DNA of 64,000 nt from Bacteroidota bacterium. Its GTDB lineage: Bacteria > Bacteroidota > Rhodothermia > Rhodothermales > Rubricoccaceae. A program made the translations under genes and the position numbers. This document shows, piece by piece, positions 33,883 to 42,987 of this stretch (its first letter is position 1; the number at the start of each line of letters is the position of its first letter). The DNA is taken from NCBI GenBank assembly GCA_039821555.1, contig JBCBNX010000010.1, positions 47,781 through 111,780 of the forward strand, read 5' to 3'. Below the pieces are notes generated by a model. It ran no database searches, was not told where the DNA came from, and was given only the letters and a program-made list of their open reading frames with translations.

Positions 33883-35175
33883 CTAGCCCTCTCGCACCAG
33901 CGGCATCGTCATGCAGCGGGCGCCGCCGCGGCCGCGCGAGAGCTCGTGGCCGGTGAGCTGGAGGGCGACCTTCTCGCCCACGGGGACGGTGCCGTTCTCG
34001 TAGAAGGAGAGGAAGTGCTCGGCGTTGACGACGTGGAAGCCCTGGTCGCGCAGCGCGGCGAAGGTGTGGCGGTTGCGCTCGTAGGCCAGCACCAGGTTCG
34101 GTGCGACGGCGAAGAGGTTGGCTCCGTCGGTCCACTGCTCGCGCTCCTGGTTGAGCGGGTCGGCGCCGCCGCACGGGATGAACGTGAATGGGTGCCCCGT
34201 CAACTCCTCGATGGCAACCTGCACGCTGGGCAGCACGCGCGTCTGGAAGCGCCCGCCCCCTGCGGTGGTGGCGTCGTACTCCGAGAAGTGGAAGACGTTG
34301 TGCCGCTCCCGCGCAATGATCGGCGGATAGACCATGCACGTCTCGTCGTCGATGAAGGTGAACACCGTGTCGAGGTGCATGCACGAGCGCTTGTTCGGCA
34401 GGTTGACCATCAGCACGTCCGTGACGGGCGTCTCGGCGAGTAGGCGCTCCGTGACGGCCATCACGCCGCCGAGCGAGGTCCGCTCCGACTGCCCAATGAG
34501 CACGAGCGACTCGTTGACCACGAGGAGGTCGCCACCTTCGAACGAGACATAGTCGGGTAGGACGAACAGCTGGTCCCGGTTCGCAGCGAAGCGCGGGTGG
34601 TGGCGGAGGATCGCCTCGACGATCACGCTCTCGCGGCGGCGGGCGTCGGTGGCAGCGCGGCTCATCACCACGTGGCTGCCCACCACGGCGCAGAGGTCGC
34701 GGGTGAAGAGCAGGTTGGGCAGCGGCGGGGCGACCAGCGGCAGCGGCGACTGCCCGGTGACGGCGAAGCGGTCGAGCGCGTCCGGGTCGAGCGCGAGGAG
34801 GTCGGTCTCATAGCGTGCGTAGTTGCGCGCCGGGAGCGCCCGGCTCAGCTCGGCCACAAACCACGCACGAGCATCCGCCCCTGCGTCCGCGTCCTCGAAC
34901 GTCCCGCGGAGCAGCGCCCCGATCTGAAGGACGGCCTCCGGCTTCCCGACGACGCGCTCGAACACGGCACACAGCTGCTGGTGCTCCTCACGGGCGCGGT
35001 CGGTGAACAGGATATCGTCGAAGAGGAGGGCGTCTTTGTTATCCGGGGCCACGAGCGACATTTCCTCGCCGGGCGTGTGGACGACGACCTGGCGCAGCAG
35101 CGCCGTCTCGGACGTGACGTGCAGCGTATCGACGGCGTCGGACGGGCGGGCGGGAGCAGGGGGAGCTGTAGGCAT
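33883..35175 (-). CDS. arcA: Arginine deiminase
   Basis: 430-residue amidinotransferase-fold enzyme that hydrolyses arginine to citrulline and ammonia. The ATG at 35175 is chosen from homology (TLHVTSETALLRQVVVHTPGEE is the family start region). Active-site features: PLPNLLFTRDLC, SFEGGDLLVVN, KRSCMHLDTVFTFID, and the nucleophile Cys421 in GGARCMTMPLVR at the C-terminus. Cytosolic. No ornithine carbamoyltransferase or carbamate kinase is adjacent, so it may supply ammonia for acid or nitrogen balance rather than a full fermentation pathway. Two 16-bp direct repeats lie just before the start. Confidence 0.95.
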   Translation of the reverse strand: MPTAPPAPARPSDAVDTLHVTSETALLRQVVVHTPGEEMSLVAPDNKDALLFDDILFTDRAREEHQQLCAVFERVVGKPEAVLQIGALLRGTFEDADAGADARAWFVAELSRALPARNYARYETDLLALDPDALDRFAVTGQSPLPLVAPPLPNLLFTRDLCAVVGSHVVMSRAATDARRRESVIVEAILRHHPRFAANRDQLFVLPDYVSFEGGDLLVVNESLVLIGQSERTSLGGVMAVTERLLAETPVTDVLMVNLPNKRSCMHLDTVFTFIDDETCMVYPPIIARERHNVFHFSEYDATTAGGGRFQTRVLPSVQVAIEELTGHPFTFIPCGGADPLNQEREQWTDGANLFAVAPNLVLAYERNRHTFAALRDQGFHVVNAEHFLSFYENGTVPVGEKVALQLTGHELSRGRGGARCMTMPLVREG

Positions 35176-35178
35176 AGG

Positions 35179-35210
35179 AGAGCGCCAAGGGGGGAGAGCG
35201 CCAAGGGGGG
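35179..35210. repeat. Two 16-bp direct repeats before arcA
   Basis: Exact adjacent copies of agagcgccaagggggg at 35179-35194 and 35195-35210, in the leader a few bases upstream of the arcA start codon on the minus strand. Possibly a slippage duplication affecting the leader. Confidence 0.55.
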
Positions 35211-35238
35211 AGGGCGCAGAAGCGGCGAGGCCAGCGAA

Positions 35239-35268
35239 AACGCCTGCCGGGGCGTCCCAGCAGGCGTT
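35239..35268 (-). terminator. Probable intrinsic terminator
   Basis: On the minus strand, stem aacgcctgc/gcaggcgtt with a 12-nt loop and a short run of T (gttttcg) immediately after. It would end the transcript of the small membrane-protein gene at 35322-35510 before arcA. The T-run is short, hence moderate confidence. Confidence 0.55.
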
Positions 35269-35321
35269 CGGAAAGTACGAGGTCGAGGGCGCGGCCGTGG
35301 AACGGTCGCTGCAGCACAGGG

Positions 35322-35510
35322 TCACCGTCGGCGTTTGGCGAGGAGCTCAACGAAGCGGAGCACCACCGCGATGACGAGCAGCACCACCAGCACGGGGAAC
35401 ACAAACTCCAGCAGCGCGACGCCGAGTTGGAGCAGCATCGACAGCAGCGAGAAGGCGATCATGAGCACGATCGCCACAAGAACAAGCTGGAGGATGCGCT
35501 GGATGGTCAT
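35322..35510 (-). CDS. Small very hydrophobic membrane protein
   Basis: 62 residues from the ATG at 35510 (an ATG four codons upstream is also in frame). Two long hydrophobic helices (ILQLVLVAIVLMIAFSLLSML and LLEFVFPVLVVLLVIAVVLRFV) and a basic end ELLAKRRR that would lie in the cytoplasm. No family recognised. Located between the kelch lipoprotein and arcA genes on the same strand, with a terminator-like hairpin after it. Confidence 0.6.
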   Translation of the reverse strand: MTIQRILQLVLVAIVLMIAFSLLSMLLQLGVALLEFVFPVLVVLLVIAVVLRFVELLAKRRR

Positions 35511-35599
35511 GGATCCATTCATAGTGGAAAGCCGGATAGCATGTCTACACGTACTAAATGCGTTGCAACAAGGGAAGGTCCGCGCGAGCGCGGGAGAGT

Positions 35600-37003
35600 C
35601 TACAACGTCGTAAAGAACTCAGCAAGCGCGATGCCCGCGCCATTACGGTCGAAGCCGCCTAGGAACAGTATTCGGCCATCGGCGAGTTTGGTTGCGGTGT
35701 GGTCGGAGCGGCCCACATTGAGGCGGGGTGCGCCGGAGGCTAGGGGAAAGGCGAAGAAGCGTCTGGCTTCGGCGGCGTAGACCTCGGCTTCGGGCACGGG
35801 CGCCCCGGTGCCGCGCACCTGGCCGCCCGCCACAAGCACTAGTCCGGGCTCGATGGCGTCTCCGGCGTGGCCGATGCGCGCGGTCGTCATGGGCCGCACC
35901 GGCACGTCGTCGTAGCTGGGGTTGAGCCCGAGCGTGACCGCGAGGGCGACCGAGTCCACGGCGATGTCGTTGGGGGGCACGTAGGTACCCGCGAGCAGGA
36001 AGTCGCCGAAGCCTTCCTCGTCCTGCGCGCCGAGCGCGGTGAACGTGAACGCCGAGACGGCGGTGGGCGTGCGCGCCAGCGCCGGGCCGACGCTCAGGCC
36101 GCTGTCGAGCGTCGGCCCGGCGCCAAACCCGTCGTTCGGCGGGACGAGTTCGAGAATCCGAAAGTCGGAGCGTGTGCCAACGGCCGTCCCCGAGCTCGCG
36201 ATTCGTCCCCGGCCGCCGATCACGTAGACGAACGTGCCGCCGTCGACCGTGACGACGTGCGCGGCGTGGTCTGCCCGGATCATAGCGGGGCTCCGTTCGG
36301 AGAGGGTTACCCGGGTGAAGGTCTCGGTTCGCGGATCGAACAACTCTCCGTCGGTGACGAAGTCGCCGAAGCCGCCGGCCGGAGACTGGCGCACGCCCCC
36401 CAGGAGGAGCACGCGCCCGTCAGGGAGCAACGAAGCCGTATGGCCCGCGCGCGCTTCCACCATGCGCGCTGAGAGGGTCTTGAACCTATTCGACTGCGGG
36501 TTGAACACGTAGGCTATGTCACGCACCGTGCCGTCGCGCTGTGGCGTGCCACCTGTGACGAGGACGCGCCCGTCGTCAAGGCGCACCGCTGCGTGCCCGC
36601 CGAGGGCTTCCGGCATCAGCACGAAGGCCGGGCCTGCGGTTTCCAGGGCAAAGGCGGCCGGCAAGAACACGCCGAAGCGCGTCGCGCGCGACACGTTGCC
36701 GCCTGCGTCCTCCGCTTCGATCTGCAGGGCGTTCACCCCACGAGCAAAGGCAAAGTCCAGGCGGTAAGTCTGCGTTTCCGGGTCGAACGCCGCGCTGCGC
36801 CCGTTGACCCGTACCGTGTCGATGCCGCGCAACTCCGAGTCCACCTGCACCTCGACGACCACAACGGGTTCGGTCACCACCGTTGACAGGTTGGGCGACA
36901 GGATGGTGATGGACGGCGGCGATTCCTCCACGAACGGGCGGTCGCACCCGGCGCCGACCGCGAGCACGAGGATGAGGAGAACGAGGGTGGGGAGGAGGCG
37001 CAT
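35600..37003 (-). CDS. Kelch-repeat lipoprotein
   Basis: 467-residue lipoprotein. ATG at 37003, signal MRLLPTLVLLILVLAVGAGC with lipobox VGAGC. A ~100-residue Ig-like/bacterial adhesin domain (PPSITILSPNLSTVVTEPVVVVEVQVDSELRGIDTVRVNG...) is followed by a beta-propeller built from kelch-like units: GGHAAVRLDDGRVLVTGGTPQ, RAGHTASLLPDGRVLLLGGVRQ, DHAAHVVTVDGGTFVYVIGGRG, IGHAGDAIEPGLVLVAGGQV and SDHTATKLADGRILFLGGFD. Anchored in the outer or inner membrane facing the periplasm or surface; ligand unknown. Confidence 0.88.
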   Translation of the reverse strand: MRLLPTLVLLILVLAVGAGCDRPFVEESPPSITILSPNLSTVVTEPVVVVEVQVDSELRGIDTVRVNGRSAAFDPETQTYRLDFAFARGVNALQIEAEDAGGNVSRATRFGVFLPAAFALETAGPAFVLMPEALGGHAAVRLDDGRVLVTGGTPQRDGTVRDIAYVFNPQSNRFKTLSARMVEARAGHTASLLPDGRVLLLGGVRQSPAGGFGDFVTDGELFDPRTETFTRVTLSERSPAMIRADHAAHVVTVDGGTFVYVIGGRGRIASSGTAVGTRSDFRILELVPPNDGFGAGPTLDSGLSVGPALARTPTAVSAFTFTALGAQDEEGFGDFLLAGTYVPPNDIAVDSVALAVTLGLNPSYDDVPVRPMTTARIGHAGDAIEPGLVLVAGGQVRGTGAPVPEAEVYAAEARRFFAFPLASGAPRLNVGRSDHTATKLADGRILFLGGFDRNGAGIALAEFFTTL

Positions 37004-37097
37004 AGGGCGGAGCTAAATCAAGCACGGACGCACGAAACGGGTGACCTCCTGGTTCCGGTATGGACGCGCCTGCTTTTGCCCTAGCGTATGAATTTTC

Positions 37098-37862
37098 CTA
37101 CCTGTCCGGCGCGTCGAAGGGCGCGTCGTAGGCGACGTGCTCTAGGGCGAGCCCGTGCGCGGGGGCGGCCGGTCCGGCAGCCCTGCGGTCTTGCGTGGCT
37201 AGAATGCCTGCCATCGCATCGACGGGGCGCTTGCCGTGGCCCACCTCGACGAGCGTGCCAACGAGCGCGCGCACCATCCCATGCAGGAAGCGGTCCGCGA
37301 CGACCTCGAAGCGCCAGTCGCCTGTGCGCGGCTCTGGCACCCAGGAAGCCTGCGTGACCGTGCAGACGCGGTTGACGGTGGCCGACTGCGTGCGGCAAAA
37401 CGCGCCGAAGTGCTGCGTCCCGAGGAGCGCCTGCGCTGCCTCGTTCATGCGGACGAAGTCGGGCGCAGGTTTGACGTGCCATCGGGTGCGCCGGTCGAGG
37501 GCGCGGGCGGTCGTGGCGATGTGGTAGTGGTAGCGCCGTGCGCGGGCGTCGTAGCGCGCGTGGAAGGCGTCGGCGCAGCGCTCGGCGGCGAGCACGGCGA
37601 TGGCGTCCGGCAGCAGCCCGTTGAGCGACCGCCGGAGTCGGACAGGGTCCACGGTGGCCCCGCCAGGCGCGTCGAAGTGGGCCACCTGGCCCCGCGCGTG
37701 CACGCCAGCGTCGGTCCGGCCCGAGCCAACGAGGCTGACCTCGCCGCGCAGCACCGTGGCCAGCGCGCGCTCGATCTCAGCCTGGACGGTCGGTTGGTCG
37801 GGCTGCACCTGCCAGCCCGCGTAGGGGCCGCCGTCGTATTCGACCAAGAGGCGAAATCGCAT
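37098..37862 (-). CDS. truA: tRNA pseudouridine(38-40) synthase
   Basis: 254-residue enzyme that isomerises uridines 38-40 in the anticodon stem of many tRNAs. ATG at 37862 ([20 protein letters not shown]) matches the TruA N-terminus; the longer frame upstream overlaps the divergent aroK promoter and lacks similarity. Catalytic Asp51 in [18 protein letters not shown]; also the conserved block [21 protein letters not shown] and [28 protein letters not shown]. Cytosolic homodimer. Divergent from aroK. Confidence 0.96.
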   Translation of the reverse strand: MRFRLLVEYDGGPYAGWQVQPDQPTVQAEIERALATVLRGEVSLVGSGRTDAGVHARGQVAHFDAPGGATVDPVRLRRSLNGLLPDAIAVLAAERCADAFHARYDARARRYHYHIATTARALDRRTRWHVKPAPDFVRMNEAAQALLGTQHFGAFCRTQSATVNRVCTVTQASWVPEPRTGDWRFEVVADRFLHGMVRALVGTLVEVGHGKRPVDAMAGILATQDRRAAGPAAPAHGLALEHVAYDAPFDAPDR

Positions 37863-37974
37863 CGGGCAGAGAAATCGAGCAGAGAAGAGGAGAGACGGGC
37901 GAGACAAGCGGACCGGGCAGGCGACAGACCAGGCAAGCTGTAACTTAGCGTTCCCCTCCCCTTCAGGTCGTGCT

Positions 37975-38511
37975 ATGCCCCGAGCCAATATCTATCTCAC
38001 TGGCTTCATGGGCAGCGGCAAGAGCACCGTCGGTCCTGTGCTGGCCTCGCAGCTCGACGCGGCCTTCGTGGACCTCGACGCAAGCATCGAGCAGACGACC
38101 GGGCTGGCTATCCCTGTGCTCTTCGCCAACGAGGGGGAGGCCGCATTCCGGCGGGCGGAGCGGGCGGCCCTACAGGCAACGACCGAGCGTCGCGGCCTCG
38201 TCGTGGCGACTGGGGGCGGGGCCCTGCTCGACGAGTCGGCATACCGGCTCGCGGCAGCAGCCGGCGCCGTCGTCTACCTGCGTGTGCCCACTGACCTGCT
38301 CGCCGCTCGGCTGGAGCCGGCAGCGGCGGAGCGCCCCCTCCTGCACGACGGAGCAGGCGTTCCGCTCACGGGCACGGCCCTGCATGCCCGCATCGATGCG
38401 CTGCTCGGCCAGCGCGAGCGGGCCTACGAGCGTGCCGACGTGGTTGTGCAGGCTGATGCTTTTCCCGCCAGCACGGTGGCAGCGTGGATTGCGAAAGCGC
38501 TGAATCGCTAG
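37975..38511 (+). CDS. aroK: Shikimate kinase
   Basis: 178-residue P-loop kinase that phosphorylates shikimate at the 3-hydroxyl in aromatic amino acid and menaquinone precursor synthesis. Walker [10 protein letters not shown] at residues 10-18; shikimate-binding [10 protein letters not shown] and EAAFRRAE (substrate Asp and Arg); Walker B-like [11 protein letters not shown]; adenine and lid region [12 protein letters not shown]. Cytosolic monomer. First of a rightward run of genes, though a 118-bp gap separates it from the porin. Confidence 0.95.
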   Translation: MPRANIYLTGFMGSGKSTVGPVLASQLDAAFVDLDASIEQTTGLAIPVLFANEGEAAFRRAERAALQATTERRGLVVATGGGALLDESAYRLAAAAGAVVYLRVPTDLLAARLEPAAAERPLLHDGAGVPLTGTALHARIDALLGQRERAYERADVVVQADAFPASTVAAWIAKALNR

Positions 38512-38629
38512 CGGAGGGCTGTGACGTCGGGCCTCGGAGCGGCGGCTGAGCCCCGCGTTCGTTCTGCGCGATATTGTGCCGCCCGCGTTCGACTCATCCG
38601 CACCCCGTCCGTCCCTCGATCCTCACGCC

Positions 38630-39850
38630 ATGCGCCTGCCTCGTGCTATCGGCTCTGCCCTGCTGCTCGCCCTGCTGGTGGCAGGGCCCGCGTGGGCGCA
38701 GGAGGAGCCGCTTGACATCTTTGGCTACTTCCAGGCGCAGTTCCTCTACGAGAACGTCGACGAGGAGCGCTTGCAGGGGGCGTCGCCGACGTTTCTGTCC
38801 GAGAACGTCATCGACCGTGACGAAGACGTCACGTCGTTCAACCTGCAGCAGCTCAACCTCTTTTTTCGCAAAGCACTCGGCTCGAAGTCCACCGCCTTCG
38901 TCGATCTAGAGTTCATCAACACCTTCTCGACGGGCGATGGCACGGGCTCGGCCGCGCTCAACGAGGCGTGGGTGAGCTACCGGATGAAGCGTGGCCTCGT
39001 GTTCAAGCTCGGCCTGCACGTCCCGCCGTTCAATCGGCTCAACGAGATCAAGAACCGCACACCGCTCCTGCCCTACGTCGTGCGGCCCCTCGTATATGAG
39101 ACCTCGTTCGAGGAATTCCTAGCGCTGGAAGACTACCTGCCCAACCAGGCGTTTGCGCAGGTCAGCGGCACGCTGCCCTACCGGGACGTGCGGTTCAGCT
39201 ACGCCGGCTACCTCGGCAACACGGGCAACGTCAACACGAACCCGCTCCGCGGGCAGACGGGCGTGGACACGACCACGGCGGTCCTCGTCGGAGGCCGCGT
39301 CGGTGCTCGGGTGGGGCCCATGGAACTAGGCCTCTCCGCCTCGCGCGACGTCACGAATCGGTTCGAGCCCCTCGGCGACACGCTGAGGCTGGCGCCGGGC
39401 GCCCTGCGCGACGTCCCGCGCCTCCGCTTCGGCAGCGACCTCCAGGTCCTCTTCGGCCCCTGGTCGCTCGACGCCGAGATCCTGCGCGTCAGCTTTGACG
39501 ACGACCAGGAGACGATCAGCCTCCGGCGTACGTTCTACTACGCAACCCTCGGCTACGAGCCGCATCCGGCATGGCTGGGCTACGTTTCATTCTGGAGCAG
39601 CGATGAGCTGGGGCGGCTGCGCAACGAGGTGAGCAACGCCTCCTTGCGCCAAGGCTCCGACGTGGACGTGCTCACGGCTGGCCTCTCCTTCGCGCCCACG
39701 GATCGGGTGCGGCTCAAGGGCCAGTACGCCGTCGTCTGGCTGAGCGATGACGAACGGTCCTTCGGGTTGACGGACAACTCAGAGAACCTGGTCAAAGTGT
39801 TTGACCAGCGCTCGCACGTCCTCACCCTCGCCGTCTCGGTGATGTTCTAG
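38630..39850 (+). CDS. Outer-membrane porin-like beta-barrel protein
   Basis: 406-residue exported protein; ATG at 38630 begins a signal peptide (MRLPRAIGSALLLALLVAGPAWAQ). The remainder alternates hydrophobic/polar residues typical of transmembrane strands, includes FFRKALGSKSTAFVDLEFINTFS, WVSYRMKRGLVFKLGLHVPPFNRLNE, and ends with a phenylalanine (LTLAVSVMF), the classical BAM-recognised C-terminal signature. Probably a porin for small solutes, perhaps anions given the adjacent PstS-like gene 9 bp downstream. Closest family by eye is the phosphate-selective/OprO-like or DUF-type porin group; assignment is inference. Confidence 0.8.
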   Translation: MRLPRAIGSALLLALLVAGPAWAQEEPLDIFGYFQAQFLYENVDEERLQGASPTFLSENVIDRDEDVTSFNLQQLNLFFRKALGSKSTAFVDLEFINTFSTGDGTGSAALNEAWVSYRMKRGLVFKLGLHVPPFNRLNEIKNRTPLLPYVVRPLVYETSFEEFLALEDYLPNQAFAQVSGTLPYRDVRFSYAGYLGNTGNVNTNPLRGQTGVDTTTAVLVGGRVGARVGPMELGLSASRDVTNRFEPLGDTLRLAPGALRDVPRLRFGSDLQVLFGPWSLDAEILRVSFDDDQETISLRRTFYYATLGYEPHPAWLGYVSFWSSDELGRLRNEVSNASLRQGSDVDVLTAGLSFAPTDRVRLKGQYAVVWLSDDERSFGLTDNSENLVKVFDQRSHVLTLAVSVMF

Positions 39851-39859
39851 GGGGAGGCG

Positions 39860-40417
39860 ATGGAATCAACAGCTACGGCAATCAGACGGCGCGCGATGGG
39901 GCTGCTCTTGGCAGGGCTGCTCTTTGCAGTGGGGGCCGCAGTGGGCACGCCCGGCGCGCAGGCCCAGAGCAATGCGCGGGCCCAGAGCAATGCGCAGGCC
40001 CAGAGCAATGCGCAGGCCCAGAACGAGGCATCGGTGCAGGGGAGCCGTGCCGTGGCCGTCGTCGTGCACGTCGATGTGCCCGAGACCTCGCTCGACCGGG
40101 CAGATCTCCTCGACCTCTACCTCGGCGACGTACGCTTCTGGGACGATGGCACCCGTGTGATCCTGTTCGACCAGCGGCGAACTACTGAGGTCAAAGAGTC
40201 CTTCTACGACTACCTCGGGCGCAGCATCTCGCGGATGAAGTCGCTGTGGCTGCGCCGGCGCCTGGCCGGCGAGGGCGACCCGCCCGAAGCGCTCGCTTCG
40301 GACGCCGACGTGCTCACCCAGGTCGCAGAGACGCCCGGGGCCATCGGCTTTGTGCGCGCCGACCGCGCCCGCGATGCCGGCGATGTTCGCGTGGTGCGCC
40401 TGGTGCCCATGAAATGA
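39860..40417 (+). CDS. PstS-like periplasmic protein
   Basis: 185-residue exported protein similar to short phosphate ABC-transporter substrate-binding-like proteins: VAVVVHVDVPETSLDRADLLDLYLGDVRFWDDGTRVILFDQ, RTTEVKESFYDYLGRSISRMKSLWLRRRLAGEGDPPEALASD, VLTQVAETPGAIGFVRAD match the PstS-2-like pattern (LxxiFlGxxxxWxdG; sxxRxxFxxxxLg; vaxxpgAIGyv). Signal peptide ends GAQAQ, then four tandem units of six residues (QSNARA/QSNAQA type) form a flexible linker. 9 bp after the porin and 80 bp before a HAMP sensor kinase, suggesting it delivers a ligand signal to the kinase. Confidence 0.82.
   Translation: MESTATAIRRRAMGLLLAGLLFAVGAAVGTPGAQAQSNARAQSNAQAQSNAQAQNEASVQGSRAVAVVVHVDVPETSLDRADLLDLYLGDVRFWDDGTRVILFDQRRTTEVKESFYDYLGRSISRMKSLWLRRRLAGEGDPPEALASDADVLTQVAETPGAIGFVRADRARDAGDVRVVRLVPMK
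39956..40027 (+). repeat. 18-bp coding tandem repeat (4 units)
   Basis: Units gcgcaggcccagagcaat starting at 39956, 39974, 39992 and 40010 (last unit diverged), each encoding AQAQSN-like hexapeptides right after the signal peptide of the PstS-like protein. In frame and multiple of three, so unit number can vary without frameshift. Confidence 0.75.
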
Positions 40418-40497
40418 CGCGTCCCTGGTGAGAGGACGCCCCGCTGAGGGGAAGGCCGCCAACGTGTAACTTCGCGCGGTACTCACGCCCGCCCGCC

Positions 40498-42252
40498 ATG
40501 CCGTTTCGCGACCTCAGCATTGCCACCAAGCAGAAGCTCGGCTTCGGCTTCATCCTGCTCTTGATGGTGGGAGCGGGGCTGTTCGCCGTCAACCGCAGCC
40601 GCGCCATCTCCGACGAGGCCGAGCAGACGGTGGCGCTCTGGCTCCCGCGCGTGGTGGCGATCTCGGACGTCAACCTGGAGGTCGGCGAGCTCCGGATCCG
40701 CCAACTCCAGCACGCTACGGCCACCGTCGACTCGGTGCGGCAGGCGCAGGCCGTGGCCATGATCGACCTCATCGACGCGATCAACCTCAACCTCGACACC
40801 TACGCGGTGCTCACCGAGACGGCGCAGGCGCGGGGGCTGAACCCCGCTACGGAGCGCGACCTCTACGCCCGCTTCGAGAGCTTCTGGGAGCAGTACCTCG
40901 ACATCGCCAACCAGTTGCTCACGCTCACCGAGCTGGGCGCTGAGAGCCGCGCGACGAGCCTGCTGCGCGGCGAGGCTACGCAGGTCTATCAGGGCATGAG
41001 CGCCACCCTCGCCAACCTCGTGGAGGCGAACCGGACCCAGGCGGCCGCTGGGGCAGCGCGGGCCGAAGAGACGTTCCGCGCTACGACCGTCGTGATCATC
41101 GTGCTGCTGGCGGCCGCAGCGCTCCTGGCCGTCGGTATCGTCTCCACGCTCGTCGCCTCGATGGCTGGGCCCGTGCGCCGGCTCGCCGGGGCTGCCGACC
41201 GCATGGCAGAGGGCGACCTCGATGTCTACGTCGAACCGTCGGCCAAGGACGAGCTCGGGCGGCTCACCCACTCGTTCAACGTGATGGCCGCCTCGCTCCG
41301 CAAGGCCCAGCGGCAAACCGAAGAGCAGGCCGCCAAGCTCCAGGACAACGCGGCCATGCTCCAGCAGCAGACGGACATGCTCCAGGGCAAGAACGACGAA
41401 CTCGCCTCGGCCAACGACGAGCTCGCCACCACGCTCGACCAACTCCAGGAGATGCAGCAGCAGCTCGTCATGCGCGAGAAGCTGGCGTCGCTCGGGCAAC
41501 TCACGGCGGGGATCGCCCACGAGATCAAGAACCCACTCAACTTCGTGAACAACTTCGCGGCGCTCTCCATCGACCTCATGCAGGAGGTCGACGAGGTGCT
41601 CCAGGAGTCGCTCAGCAAGCCCGTGAGCGACGTGCTGCCCGACCTCGACGAGGTGCTCGCGGACCTGCGCACCAATGTGGCCAAGATCAACGAGCACGGC
41701 ACCCGCGCCGACCGCATCGTGCGTGGCATGCTGCTCCACGCCCGCGGCCAGCCCGGCGACCGCCAGCGCATCGCGCTCAACGCGCTCCTCGACGAGCACG
41801 CGCGCCTCGCCTTCCACGGCATGCGCGCCCGCAGGCCTGGGTTCAACGTGGACCTCCGGACCGAGCTAGACCCTGCCGTGGGCGAGGTCAAGGTGGTGCC
41901 GCAGAGCATTGGGCAGGTGATGCTCAACCTGCTCACCAACGCGTTTCACGCTGTCAACGAGCGCCGGCTGGCCGACGACAGCGGCGACTATGCGCCCGTG
42001 GTCACGCTCCGCAGCTCCCGCGACGACAACGGCATTCGCATCTCGGTGACGGACAACGGCGCGGGCGTCAGCGAAGCCAACCAGGCCCGCATCTTCGAGC
42101 CGTTCTTCACGACCAAAGGCCCCGGCGAAGGCACCGGCCTCGGGCTCTGGTTGAGCTACGGCATCGTCACGCAGGGCCACAGCGGCACCCTCAACCTGAC
42201 GAGTACGCTCGGCGAGGGGACGATCTTCACGGTGACGCTCCCCACGGACTGA
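40498..42252 (+). CDS. HAMP sensor histidine kinase with four-helix sensor
   Basis: 584-residue membrane kinase. First helix [19 protein letters not shown], then a helical periplasmic sensor of ~160 residues (4HB_MCP-like), second helix [28 protein letters not shown] ([21 protein letters not shown]), a long coiled coil ([20 protein letters not shown]...[14 protein letters not shown]), HisKA with His341 in [21 protein letters not shown], and HATPase_c with N-box [17 protein letters not shown]1 [18 protein letters not shown]. No response regulator gene is adjacent. The preceding porin and PstS-like gene suggest a solute-sensing module. Confidence 0.93.
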   Translation: MPFRDLSIATKQKLGFGFILLLMVGAGLFAVNRSRAISDEAEQTVALWLPRVVAISDVNLEVGELRIRQLQHATATVDSVRQAQAVAMIDLIDAINLNLDTYAVLTETAQARGLNPATERDLYARFESFWEQYLDIANQLLTLTELGAESRATSLLRGEATQVYQGMSATLANLVEANRTQAAAGAARAEETFRATTVVIIVLLAAAALLAVGIVSTLVASMAGPVRRLAGAADRMAEGDLDVYVEPSAKDELGRLTHSFNVMAASLRKAQRQTEEQAAKLQDNAAMLQQQTDMLQGKNDELASANDELATTLDQLQEMQQQLVMREKLASLGQLTAGIAHEIKNPLNFVNNFAALSIDLMQEVDEVLQESLSKPVSDVLPDLDEVLADLRTNVAKINEHGTRADRIVRGMLLHARGQPGDRQRIALNALLDEHARLAFHGMRARRPGFNVDLRTELDPAVGEVKVVPQSIGQVMLNLLTNAFHAVNERRLADDSGDYAPVVTLRSSRDDNGIRISVTDNGAGVSEANQARIFEPFFTTKGPGEGTGLGLWLSYGIVTQGHSGTLNLTSTLGEGTIFTVTLPTD

Positions 42253-42263
42253 GTCGGCGAGGA

Positions 42264-42545
42264 CTACTTGTCGCGTCCGAAGAAGTAGTACAGGATCACG
42301 CCAAGGCCGGGCAGGAAGAACAGGATCGCCACCCAGAGCACCTTCGAGCCGGTGTCGCGGCTGCCGTTGATGACCTCCACGATGGCAACGATCGCCAGGA
42401 TGAAGACCAGCAGGCCACAGATGCCCCACGGCCCCTGGGCGCGGTCCATGAGGTTCGGACCGCCGCAGCCCGTTAGAGCGAGCGTCGCAGCGAAAAGACC
42501 GAGGACGGCAGCGGTGCGCTGCCAGAGTGAGGAGAGCGTAGGCAT
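42264..42545 (-). CDS. Small lipoprotein with PLDc_N-like helices
   Basis: 93 residues from the ATG at 42545 (longer upstream frame has no similarity). Signal region SLWQRTAAVLGLFAATLALTGC with lipobox LTGC, then two helices (GICGLLVFILAIVAIVEVI and VLWVAILFFLPGLGVILYYFF) ending GRDK. The second half follows the PLDc_N pattern (NGSRDTGSKVLWVAILFFLPGLGVILYYFFGR), a domain usually found in cardiolipin-synthase-type proteins but here alone. Likely forms a tandem with the next small gene. Convergent with the kinase 12 bp away. Confidence 0.8.
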   Translation of the reverse strand: MPTLSSLWQRTAAVLGLFAATLALTGCGGPNLMDRAQGPWGICGLLVFILAIVAIVEVINGSRDTGSKVLWVAILFFLPGLGVILYYFFGRDK

Positions 42546-42586
42546 AGGAGGCGAGTGGGGACTCGTGAATGGGGCTCGATGGGGCG

Positions 42587-42826
42587 CTAGCGCCGGGCGC
42601 CGCGGACCCGCTTCTGGCCGAAGGCGAGGTACCACACCACCCCGACGACGGGGACGCACAGCACCAGGATGAACGCCACCTTCGCTCCGACCGCGAGGTA
42701 CGACTTCCACACGGCGAGGCTGGCTAGCATCGCAAGCACCGCGTTAAGCACGGCGATGAGCGTCACCAAGAGCGTCTTGACGAGGCCGACCAGCGAGGCA
42801 GCCAGGATCAGGTCGAGGGCGAGCAT
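42587..42826 (-). CDS. Small membrane protein, PLDc_N-like
   Basis: 79-residue hydrophobic protein with two to three helices (ILAASLVGLVKTLLVTLIAVLNAVLAML, then VAFILVLCVPVVGVVWYLAFGQKR). The end (FILVLCVPVVGVVWYLAFGQKR) resembles the PLDc_N pattern of the downstream gene at 42264-42545, from which it is separated by 41 bp on the same strand, suggesting ancestral duplication and an operon. Function unknown. Confidence 0.75.
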   Translation of the reverse strand: MLALDLILAASLVGLVKTLLVTLIAVLNAVLAMLASLAVWKSYLAVGAKVAFILVLCVPVVGVVWYLAFGQKRVRGARR

Positions 42827-42987
42827 GGCGAGGAGGGAGGGTGAGCGATGGCACGTGGGAAAATAGTACGGAGCAGGTTCCGCGGAGGTTACGAGGCGAG
42901 CGCCCCGTCGGTATGTTGCGCAGCGTCACGGTGACCGGAGCGCCGTTTCTTTGTTCGCTTCACCCCCTCCGTTATCCCTCCTGTGCC

